Positions 18,291-24,820 of a stretch of 64,000 nucleotides of DNA are shown here, in pieces. The position numbers and the translations under genes were made by a program. How positions within the stretch are numbered: position 1 is the stretch's first letter; the number at the start of each line of letters is the position of its first letter. Under the pieces are notes generated by a model, which made no database searches, was not told the origin of the DNA, and worked only from the letters and a program-made list of their open reading frames with translations. Source of the DNA: Aquisediminimonas profunda (GTDB taxonomy: Bacteria > Pseudomonadota > Alphaproteobacteria > Sphingomonadales > Sphingomonadaceae); contig NZ_CP080327.1 of NCBI RefSeq assembly GCF_019443285.1, positions 2,910,001-2,974,000 of the forward strand, given 5' to 3'.

Positions 18291-18358
18291 CAATGTCCGC
18301 AATGGGGTCGCGTGCCGACCGGCCGCTTCGGCTGCTTTGGAGTGGAACGCGGGCGTAG
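18291..18358. repeat. Dispersed intergenic repeat, copy 7
   Basis: AATGTCCGCAATGGGGTCGC to GCTTTGGAGTGGAACGCGGGC. The left end is near consensus; the right end is decayed. Confidence 0.75.
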
Positions 18359-18370
18359 GGTCAATCCATG

Positions 18371-18829
18371 CTAGTTGCGGATCGAGCCATCAAACCAATC
18401 ACTATCATTTATCAGGTCAGGCCGCTCTTCGACGATCACTAAACTGGGGTCCGGAGAAACCGGCGCGTCATCTTCATGCCTGAGGCATAGAATAGCTTGA
18501 CCATCATAGCCAAATGTCGCGCACCTGCATGTTGCCATAGACCTTACGTCACCTCCACCAACCTGATTAGGATCGACCGACTTGCGGAGCCAATCGCGCA
18601 ATGCTTCGTCATTCGATAGATCGAAGACGTGAGGCAGAGCAATATCCTCATGAAAAGTTCCACCAAGCTCCATACCCGGATCTGCCCATACGACAGCGCG
18701 TTGGAAAGTGTCCCCGCCTCTTCGCAGGCAGTCAGCAACAAGGTCAGCGATAAGTCCAATGGTTGCCGATGTTTGATCGTCCTCGCGGCCATACATCTCA
18801 AATGTTGGAAAGATATAGAACGCTCTCAT
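18371..18829 (-). CDS. Hypothetical protein
   Basis: A 152-aa soluble protein, unrecognised. It is acidic (DLSNDEALRDWLRKSVD; VEERPDLINDSDWFDG) with no membrane segment. ATG 18829 (MRAFYIFP) is the likely start; the frame extends to 18886, where a fragment of the dispersed repeat lies (GGTCCGCAATGGG at about 18855). Confidence 0.5.
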   Translation of the reverse strand: MRAFYIFPTFEMYGREDDQTSATIGLIADLVADCLRRGGDTFQRAVVWADPGMELGGTFHEDIALPHVFDLSNDEALRDWLRKSVDPNQVGGGDVRSMATCRCATFGYDGQAILCLRHEDDAPVSPDPSLVIVEERPDLINDSDWFDGSIRN

Positions 18830-18939
18830 TCGGCTATTGTGAAGTTGTAACCTCCGGTCCGCAATGGGCTTGGCAATGGTCATCAATCTCGGACGTGTTT
18901 GGGGTGTTTAGCGATCCTCAGATTCGCTATGGCAGATGC

Positions 18940-19260
18940 ATGGCGGTGAGACTGTCCGAAGCACAAAAGCGCGTCTCGTTAGGCGCCCTCTTACTTCTGC
19001 AAATGGTCGTCCTTTGGGCAAGTGTGGCAGGAGAGTGGGATCAATTATCGCCATTCTGCACTGTGGCTCAGTCGCCAGTTTGGAAATGGGTCGGCTACGT
19101 TCATTGGCTTTTTCTGGCGCTTCTATTCGTCGGTGTCGCGTCCTTCATTTGGACCCGCGCGCGCATTTGGTACGTGATGCTGCTCTGCTTAGCTTTAAGC
19201 GTTTTGCCGCTACAGGTGTGGCTTGTTGAGCAAGGCAGTCTGAGTTGTGACGGCCCCTAA
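18940..19260 (+). CDS. Small hypothetical membrane protein
   Basis: A 106-aa protein with three probable membrane helices (LGALLLLQMVVLWASVA; HWLFLALLFVGVASFIW; WYVMLLCLALSVLPLQV). The family is unrecognised. The longer frame from 18763 runs over the divergent gene's start and a repeat fragment, so ATG 18940 (MAVRLSEAQ) is chosen. Confidence 0.55.
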   Translation: MAVRLSEAQKRVSLGALLLLQMVVLWASVAGEWDQLSPFCTVAQSPVWKWVGYVHWLFLALLFVGVASFIWTRARIWYVMLLCLALSVLPLQVWLVEQGSLSCDGP

Positions 19261-19262
19261 CT

Positions 19263-19328
19263 AATGACCGCTTTGGGGCAGTTCGCTGACTTACCGCCAC
19301 GCCTCATTTGGGGTGGACTCCAGACGTC
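19263..19328. repeat. Dispersed intergenic repeat, copy 8
   Basis: AATGACCGCTTTGGGGCAG to CATTTGGGGTGGACTCCAGACGT, immediately after the stop codon of the preceding gene. Confidence 0.7.
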
Positions 19329-19334
19329 GAACCC

Positions 19335-19625
19335 TCAGGCTATATGAGATTGCACCCGCCGCTGCCTCCACTTTAGAGCCAAAAAGGCAATCGTAGCTGC
19401 CGACAGGACTGCCAGACACATCCAAAGTGAGCTCGTATCGCGGCCGAATAACAGTGTCACAAGCAATAAGGCAGGATATGAAAGCCCTGCAACGAGCCAC
19501 CAGCCTAAGTCGCCGTCGTATTGCCAGTTCATCTCATAATTTAGGACAAGCGCGCCCACGACGGCCCAAAGATAAGTAAGCGTGCAAGCAACAACGCGCT
19601 CGATTGCTTTGTACCAAGTTTGCAT
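19335..19625 (-). CDS. Small hypothetical membrane protein
   Basis: A 96-aa protein with three hydrophobic segments (ACTLTYLWAVVGALVLNY; WLVAGLSYPALLLVTLLFG; MCLAVLSAATIAFLALKW) ending in a basic tail (KWRQRRVQSHIA). The family is unrecognised. It sits between two repeat copies. Confidence 0.55.
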   Translation of the reverse strand: MQTWYKAIERVVACTLTYLWAVVGALVLNYEMNWQYDGDLGWWLVAGLSYPALLLVTLLFGRDTSSLWMCLAVLSAATIAFLALKWRQRRVQSHIA

Positions 19626-19650
19626 AAGGCAGTTTTACCGTCAGCGAAGA

Positions 19651-19713
19651 ATGTCTTCAATGGGTCGTTCGCCTCCTGTCCGCTTAGTCGTCTTTGGGGT
19701 GGTAAGCAGACAT
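19651..19713. repeat. Dispersed intergenic repeat, copy 9
   Basis: ATGTCTTCAATGGGTCGTTCG to CTTTGGGGTGGTAAGCAGACAT. Both ends and the central block are kept. Confidence 0.75.
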
Positions 19714-19717
19714 CCCA

Positions 19718-20170
19718 TCAAGTTCGACAAACAGCCCTGCGGACGGCCAAGGGCACCCGAATGACGGCCAGCAGAATGTTCATGCCATAGAGCCACACGA
19801 AAGCGCCGATGGCAAATTTCGCGCCGACAATTATACCGCCGACCAGCAGGCCAAAAAGACAGGCGATTGAAGCAAGAAATAGACACCACACCAACCCGTG
19901 CAGGCTGCGCAGATCATAACGCAACCTCCGCTCATTCAGCCGCTCCTCGATCCAGAATCGACCACTGTCGTAGATAACCATGGCACGCCAGTTGCCACCC
20001 GCCAGGTCGCGCCAAAGTGGATTGTCAAATGCGAGAATTGAATAGGTGTGCTCAACCACAGTTTTCTGCTGTTGCGCCAGCAGCCGCTCAAGACGCATTA
20101 GCACCACATCATTTGTGTGAGCACTATCCAGTCGTATCGAGCCGCGTAAGTGCCAAACAAATTTGGGCAT
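19718..20170 (-). CDS. Hypothetical protein with C-terminal membrane segments
   Basis: A 150-aa protein. The first 90 residues are soluble and mixed (RLERLLAQQQKTVVEHTYSI), followed by two membrane helices (LVWCLFLASIACLFGLLVGG; FAIGAFVWLYGMNILLAVI) and a basic end. The family is unrecognised. The interval is bounded by repeat copies. Confidence 0.5.
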   Translation of the reverse strand: MPKFVWHLRGSIRLDSAHTNDVVLMRLERLLAQQQKTVVEHTYSILAFDNPLWRDLAGGNWRAMVIYDSGRFWIEERLNERRLRYDLRSLHGLVWCLFLASIACLFGLLVGGIIVGAKFAIGAFVWLYGMNILLAVIRVPLAVRRAVCRT

Positions 20171-20192
20171 GCGGTTTGCTACGACAACAGCT

Positions 20193-20259
20193 AGTTGTCC
20201 GCAATCATGTCACCCATTGACCAGTCGCAGCGTCGAGATTGGGGTCGCAAGCAGACATG
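20193..20259. repeat. Dispersed intergenic repeat, copy 10
   Basis: GTTGTCCGCAATCATGTCAC to ATTGGGGTCGCAAGCAGACAT. A second right-end fragment (GGGTGGAAAGTGGACG) lies at 20291-20306. Confidence 0.65.
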
Positions 20260-20331
20260 GGATAATTCTCGATGCGGAATGGCCGGAAGTGGGTGGAAAG
20301 TGGACGCCTAATATTTCGTCTGGAGCCTGTG

Positions 20332-20817
20332 CTAAGGTGTGCAGCGCACTTGGTGCGCTTTCGCATATGGCACCGCAAGCCTATCCAAATCGCCAACGTA
20401 AAGCGGCGGGAATTCGCCTTTTATTGTTCCCCATGCTTTTACTCCTCCCGGCGTACAGATCACGCGCAGATAGTCGCCTGCTGCACCGACAGTGAAGTTC
20501 CATTGAGGCACCAGCCCCTTGTTTGCTCGATCCCATAGCTGGAAGGCTGCCCAGCCGTGCTCTCGCATCAAATAAAGGAAGCGAAGCTGGTCGGCGTCAT
20601 CGAGCTGCTTTCCAGTCATTCCAGCTACGAACAAAGCCGCCGTATCGCGATTGGCGTAGATCGAGCTTCGGAAGGCAGACCATTGAGATTGCGTAGAGTT
20701 TGCCTCCTCTCGCAGCGCCACAGTATTACTGTCGTGCAATTGGATGCCGACAAATACTAGAGATATTACGACCGCCAGCGCACTGACGATCTGCGAAGCG
20801 AATGCCCAATATTCCAT
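20332..20817 (-). CDS. Hypothetical membrane-anchored protein
   Basis: A 161-aa protein. An N-terminal helix (EYWAFASQIVSALAVVISLVFVG) is followed by a soluble helical domain containing HDSNTVALREEANSTQSQW and LMREHGWAAFQLWDRANKGL. I have the impression of a widespread uncharacterised proteobacterial family with the same anchor and charged start, but cannot name it. ATG 20817 (MEYWAF) is the natural start; the frame also reads upstream to 20898. Confidence 0.6.
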   Translation of the reverse strand: MEYWAFASQIVSALAVVISLVFVGIQLHDSNTVALREEANSTQSQWSAFRSSIYANRDTAALFVAGMTGKQLDDADQLRFLYLMREHGWAAFQLWDRANKGLVPQWNFTVGAAGDYLRVICTPGGVKAWGTIKGEFPPLYVGDLDRLAVPYAKAHQVRCTP

Positions 20818-20931
20818 GCGTGCACGATGAAAGAAATGCCGGCGAGGTGCAGGTGCTTCAGGTTCCAGTTCGTCCGCCACGCCGATCTCCCCATCCACTT
20901 AGTTCGCTCCGTGCATTTGGACGGATTAGTG

Positions 20932-20997
20932 AATGTCCGCAATCGGTTCGTTCACCGGCCAGGATCAGCGACAAATTTGGGGTGGTTAGCAGACAGT
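20932..20997. repeat. Dispersed intergenic repeat, copy 11
   Basis: AATGTCCGCAATCGGTTCG to TTTGGGGTGGTTAGCAGACA. The left end matches consensus. Confidence 0.75.
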
Positions 20998-21018
20998 CCG
21001 CTTATTTTCAGTGACTCG

Positions 21019-21960
21019 CTAGTGCGCAGCACTGCGAACGTTTGCGGCGATTTCTTTCAGGTGCTTGTCCCAAGTTCCACAGCAGCCACCGAAGATGTCG
21101 AGATGAGGATAACGCTGCGCTAGTGACCCCATGCGCCGCCCCAGATCAACCGGATCGCCCTCCTCGAGATGGCCGATCTTGCACAAATCCATCTTGTCTC
21201 TGGCGCTGGCGTTGGGACGCAAACTGCGAAGTCGCAGAATCCAATCGCCGGGCGTGAGCGCGGGCTCGAACTCGAGTGGATGCGAGCAGTTAATGCCGTA
21301 AAAGTCCGGCATGGCGTCGCCAGTTTCTGCATCCACGGCTTCCACCGCTTCGCAAAGGCTTGGACCCGATTTGAGTCGATTGTTGCTGTCGAGCACAAAG
21401 CCGAGGCTGAGGGGCAGTCCAACCCGAGCTGCAGCCCGGCTGACGCCGATTGCTTCGGGTACATTGTTGAACGTCATGGCGCCCGCAAAATCCACGCCAA
21501 CGCGCTTCAAGACCTCCAGCTGGAAGCTGTGATAATCTTCGGCTTCATCCGCCGTGATCGTGCGGTTGAGGGAGTAGGCGTCGCCGCGCGGGCCAACAGC
21601 GCCACCGATCAGGATTTGATCGATCTGATCTTGATAGGGCCTAGCCACCTCGCGCAAAAAGGCAATCGACGCTTCGAGCGCATCAGCTAGACCGCTGCGA
21701 GAGTAGCCGAGCTTTTCGCCCCAATCGGGGCTTGCGCGATAGTCAAGGCCGCTGATCATTGCGATAAAACCATACTCGGCGGCGATGTCGAGCACGCGGG
21801 AATACATAGCCTTCAAGTCGGCAACCGCAGCCGGATTGTCGAGCAGCGGATACATTGCAAACTCGGGCAATTCGTGCCCGTGGCGATACATGATTTCGGT
21901 TTCCTGCCCACCTTCGGTTAGGTAGAAGGTCCCATTCCGTTGCAGAGGGAATCCAGCCAT
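21019..21960 (-). CDS. Homocysteine S-methyltransferase family protein
   Basis: A 313-aa TIM-barrel protein. Zinc-binding cysteines are visible: one in YGINCSHP (about residue 225) and the pair in FGGCCGTW near the C-terminus, the arrangement of betaine/S-methylmethionine-homocysteine methyltransferases. It would methylate homocysteine, or a related thiol, from a methyl donor such as S-methylmethionine; the donor is not determinable. ATG 21960 has AAGGAG upstream and begins with the family-like LTEGGQETE segment soon after. No methionine-pathway genes flank it. Confidence 0.87.
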   Translation of the reverse strand: MAGFPLQRNGTFYLTEGGQETEIMYRHGHELPEFAMYPLLDNPAAVADLKAMYSRVLDIAAEYGFIAMISGLDYRASPDWGEKLGYSRSGLADALEASIAFLREVARPYQDQIDQILIGGAVGPRGDAYSLNRTITADEAEDYHSFQLEVLKRVGVDFAGAMTFNNVPEAIGVSRAAARVGLPLSLGFVLDSNNRLKSGPSLCEAVEAVDAETGDAMPDFYGINCSHPLEFEPALTPGDWILRLRSLRPNASARDKMDLCKIGHLEEGDPVDLGRRMGSLAQRYPHLDIFGGCCGTWDKHLKEIAANVRSAAH

Positions 21961-22153
21961 GGTCGTTCTCCTTGGTTGAAAAAATCTAACTCTACCTAAT
22001 CTTGACGGCAAGAAGGAGTGTATCCGGGCTAAGGTCGCTGGCTTGGTGTCTCGAGATCAAGATGTTCGACCGCTCATGAGGCCGTCGTACCTTATGCGCG
22101 AATGAAAGGCCGGAATCGCGCCAGAATCCGGTGGATTAATCGACAGCTTTGTT

Positions 22154-22204
22154 GGCGCTTGCTGATCGACCGCTTCGTCGCAAAGGGGGTGGTTAGTCGC
22201 CGCC
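22154..22204. repeat. Dispersed intergenic repeat, decayed copy 12
   Basis: TGATCGACCGCTTCGTCGC and GGGGGTGGTTAGTCGCC remain of the repeat; the ends are lost. Confidence 0.4.
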
Positions 22205-22224
22205 CTCCAATGTAGCTTGTGCGC

Positions 22225-22527
22225 ATGTCTTCTCACCCCCCAGTGAAGCTGTCAGTTATCCGCGACATTGCTTGGAAGGAGTGGGACCCGATCGGCTTGG
22301 CCAGCATGGAAGGGGGCTTGGAAAGCAGCGGCGTAGCCGACGAATACGACGGCTACCTGCTTCATGTCGCCGCGCGCTTGCAAAATGGCGAACCTGATAG
22401 AGCCGTGGTAGATTATCTCGTTGGCGTAGAACTCGATCATATGGGACTGAGCAGAACTGCATCCACTCAGACCCGAGCGGCTGCAACTGTGGCTGCGCTT
22501 CGGACCTATGTTGAAAGCCTCACCTAA
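22225..22527 (+). CDS. Small conserved-looking hypothetical protein
   Basis: A 100-aa soluble protein. The sequence IRDIAWKEWDPIGL followed by ADEYDGYLLHVAARL is of a type seen in small bacterial proteins encoded near toxin or repeat loci, but no function is known to me. It is acidic in the first half and helical in the second. ATG 22225 (MSSHPP) is preferred to GTG 22219. A repeat copy begins at its stop codon. Confidence 0.6.
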   Translation: MSSHPPVKLSVIRDIAWKEWDPIGLASMEGGLESSGVADEYDGYLLHVAARLQNGEPDRAVVDYLVGVELDHMGLSRTASTQTRAAATVAALRTYVESLT

Positions 22528-22578
22528 CGTCTGCTTTGTGGTCGAAGGTTGCCGCCGCACATCGTCGCATTTGGGGTG
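22526..22578. repeat. Dispersed repeat copy 13, left part, split by the IS
   Basis: AACGTCTGCTTTGTGGTCG to CATTTGGGGTG. The missing right end, GAAAGCGGACA, begins at 23942 beyond the insertion sequence. Joining 22578 to 23942 restores TTTGGGGTGGAAAGCGG. Confidence 0.75.
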
Positions 22579-22583
22579 ATGGG

Positions 22584-22594
22584 GTGGACGCCCC
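22584..22594 (+). repeat. Left subterminal inverted repeat of the IS
   Basis: GTGGACGCCCC, exact inverse complement of 23926-23936. Confidence 0.85.
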
Positions 22595-22650
22595 CCGACG
22601 GCATTGATGTGCCATAGTGGAGGTGTTGAACACCGCTAGAGGAGGCGCCC

Positions 22651-23682
22651 GTGTCAGAAGTTACCACAATCGGTCTGGATATTGCGAAGACTGTTTTTCA
22701 CGCCCATGGCGCGGATGCGAGCGGGCGAGCTCAGTTCAGTCGGAAGATCAGTCGCGGTAAATTGCTTCAGTTCTTTGCGATGCAACCCCGTTGCACAGTT
22801 GCGCTGGAGGCCTGCGGAGGCGCGCATCACTGGGCGCGCGAGCTCACGCGGCTGGGGCATGAGGCAAAGCTGATCCCGCCTGCCTATGTGAAGCCGTTCG
22901 TGAAGCGGAACAAGAACGATGCAGCCGATGCCGAGGCGATCTGCGAGGCAGCCCAGCGCCCGAGCATGCGGTTTGTTGCGATCAAGAGCGAGGAGCAACA
23001 GGCATCGGGTCTCGTGTTCCGGACCCGCGACCTTCTCGTGCGGCAGCGTACCCAGTTAATCAACGCGATCCGGGGACATCTCACCGAGTATGGCTGGGTG
23101 GCGCCCAAGGGCCCCTCACATGTGGCGATGCTCGGTGCTTTACTCGAAGACGAACTGGGCGCGTCGATCCCGCCAGCAGCCAAGACGATGTTCCGCACCC
23201 TGCTCGACCTGCTGGAGGTGCTCAATGACAGGATCGGCGATCTCGACAAGGAGATCGCGCGTCGGGCACGCGAGGATGAGACCGCAAGGCGGCTGATGAC
23301 GATCCCGGGCGTGGGGCCAATAACCGCAACCGCGATCTCCGCGCTGGCGCCGCCGGCCGAGACCTTTGCCAAAGGCCGCGGCTTTGCGGCCTGGCTCGGC
23401 CTGGCCCCGCGGCAGCACTCGACCGGCGGGAAGCAGAAGTTGGGCTCGATCTCGAAAATGGGTGAGCGCACGCTTCGGCACCTGCTGATCATCGGCAGCA
23501 GTGCGGTCGTCCTTCAAGCGAGCAAGCGAGGTGCGCCACAGGGTTCATGGCTCGAGCAGATGATGGCCAGGAAACCGCGCATGCTGGTGACGGTCGCGCT
23601 CGCCAACAAGACGGCGCGGATCATCTGGGCGCTGCTTGTCAGGCATGAGGATTACAAGGCTCCGGTCGCAGCGGCGGCGTAA
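22651..23682 (+). CDS. IS110-family transposase
   Basis: A 343-aa DEDD transposase/recombinase. The N-terminal RuvC-like domain starts TTIGLDIAKTVFHAHG (first Asp), then VALEACGGAHHWAREL (Glu) and KNDAADAEAI (Asp pair). The C-terminal Transposase_20 domain has LMTIPGVGPITATAI and the KLGSISKMGERTLRHLL segment, which carries the candidate catalytic Ser. In this family the protein works with a structured RNA encoded in the element's own non-coding end. The GTG start at 22651 follows AGGAGGCGCCC. The frame is complete. Confidence 0.95.
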   Translation: MSEVTTIGLDIAKTVFHAHGADASGRAQFSRKISRGKLLQFFAMQPRCTVALEACGGAHHWARELTRLGHEAKLIPPAYVKPFVKRNKNDAADAEAICEAAQRPSMRFVAIKSEEQQASGLVFRTRDLLVRQRTQLINAIRGHLTEYGWVAPKGPSHVAMLGALLEDELGASIPPAAKTMFRTLLDLLEVLNDRIGDLDKEIARRAREDETARRLMTIPGVGPITATAISALAPPAETFAKGRGFAAWLGLAPRQHSTGGKQKLGSISKMGERTLRHLLIIGSSAVVLQASKRGAPQGSWLEQMMARKPRMLVTVALANKTARIIWALLVRHEDYKAPVAAAA

Positions 23683-23925
23683 GCCAAGGCGGACCTGAGG
23701 TCGTCGGAAGACACAGTCGGTCGAAGGAGGGTATGGCACAACAGTCGGCGAGACGGGGCCGGATAAACCAGGGCTTTCCACCGTGCCACGAGCACGCTGT
23801 GGGTGATGTGGTTCCGGTCCGCGAACTCCCATACGGGCCAGCAGCCTCTGGTGCTGCATCAAAAGGCCGGACAGATGGCAGCATCCGACTACGCGCCTGA
23901 CCTAAAAATACCGCTTGCGTCTTTC
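23683..23925 (+). ncRNA. Candidate bridge RNA region of the IS right end
   Basis: This non-coding stretch between the transposase stop and the right inverted repeat is where IS1111-group elements are expected to carry the bridge RNA. A stem-loop at about 23783-23797 (CGTGC, loop CACGA, GCACG) is framed by GCTTTCCACC at 23773-23782 on its 5' side and GGGTGATG near 23801 on its 3' side. The first complements GGAAAGC of the reconstructed target, across its right half; the second contains GGGTG of its left half. That is the pattern expected for two target guides. RNA ends are not determinable by eye. Confidence 0.45.
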
Positions 23926-23936
23926 GGGGCGTCCAC
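23926..23936 (-). repeat. Right subterminal inverted repeat of the IS
   Basis: GGGGCGTCCAC, exact inverse complement of 22584-22594. Confidence 0.85.
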
Positions 23937-23941
23937 AGATG

Positions 23942-24243
23942 GAAAGCGGACAAACATGATCATGACCAGGCGGATGTGCTCGGGCGATGAGTTGAAATAA
24001 CGAAATGGGCCGGCTGGTTTGAAAGGTCTGGGCATTGCCCATCTCACCCTCACCGGCTCACTTTTCAATGAGGCGCTTTAGTTTCGAAAGTACCATTTGA
24101 TGGTGCAGTCTCTATTTTGAGGCCCGAGCGTGGATTGCGCGGCGAACGAGGCAAAGGCCGGCGTGAATAGAATTGCCGAAAGATGGCGCTTCTAGGATTG
24201 ACGTCGCCCTTGAACTTGGCTGGGTTGAGCAAGCACCTGCCCC
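23942..24243. other. Gap after the IS; starts with the repeat's right end
   Basis: GAAAGCGGACA at 23942-23952 is the displaced end of repeat copy 13. I see no gene, terminator or other structure in the rest. Confidence 0.6.
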
Positions 24244-24750
24244 TCATCTGGCAGAATTCAATGCCGCACACAAAAGGCGCGGTCCACTGTTGCCGCTGGG
24301 ATCGGTTCGGCCGTCATCCGGTTTTGCATGAACAACAAGGGCAGACCCGTCACTATCGAGCAACTGGTCCAAGGTGCTCATGACCATGAACCGCGCGCGG
24401 CCCTTTCCGTTCGCGCCGACATTGAGCTGCGGCAAATCGCCCAAATGCGCGCCCATCGGATTGTCCAGACCATGCTGCTTGCCCTGCGGATTCCAGTGTC
24501 CCCCGGCATCGGCAAAGCCGTCTCCGCTGCACCGTCCTGCCGCGTGAATATGCAGGCCATGCAACCCGGGCTCCAGATTGGTCGCCTTCACGTCGCCGAT
24601 CAGCATGCCTCCCTTTTCGCGAATCCGGACGCTTCCGTGCTCTGCACCGGACGCATCAAGCAGCGGCGCGGTGACCGAAGCGGGGTTGGCGAAGGCGTTC
24701 GCGCCAGGGCAGGCGAAAGCCAGGAGCAGGGGAACAGTGTAGGCGCGCAT
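24244..24750 (-). CDS. sodC: Cu/Zn superoxide dismutase
   Basis: A 168-aa periplasmic enzyme converting superoxide to O2 and H2O2. A signal peptide (about 1-23, ending AFA) precedes the SOD domain with its ligand motifs: HGLHIHAAGRC (two Cu His and a disulfide Cys), GGHWNP and GAHLGDL (Zn/Cu His), VVHAKPDD (last Cu His) and the second Cys in RLLCAAL. ATG 24750 has GGAGAA upstream. It lies 70 bases downstream of the TonB receptor gene on the same strand and may be the last gene of that run, an unusual companion for a FecIR-receptor unit. Confidence 0.93.
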   Translation of the reverse strand: MRAYTVPLLLAFACPGANAFANPASVTAPLLDASGAEHGSVRIREKGGMLIGDVKATNLEPGLHGLHIHAAGRCSGDGFADAGGHWNPQGKQHGLDNPMGAHLGDLPQLNVGANGKGRARFMVMSTLDQLLDSDGSALVVHAKPDDGRTDPSGNSGPRLLCAALNSAR

Positions 24751-24820
24751 GACATTCTCCACTCATGTTAACAGGCTGAGACGTCGCGGCGAGGGCGACA
24801 CCTCAGCCCGCGAAGCAGCT

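Larger units (their letters stand above)
22579..23941 (+). mobile_element. IS110-family insertion sequence, IS1111-like
   Basis: About 1,363 bp. It contains one transposase gene, an 11-bp perfect inverted repeat near but not at the ends (22584-22594 and 23926-23936, five bases from each end), and a 259-bp non-coding right end. Subterminal inverted repeats are the mark of the IS1111 group. The boundaries are set by the interrupted repeat: removing this interval rebuilds the repeat consensus exactly. A GATGG lies at both junctions (22578-22582 and 23938-23942), so the precise cut could shift by a few bases. Transposase and ends appear intact, so the element may be active. Confidence 0.85.

Noticed and set aside
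17782-20997. CRISPR array made from the recurring repeats
   Set aside because: Repeats are 60-70 bp, variable, and separated by genes of several hundred bases, without regular spacers or cas genes.
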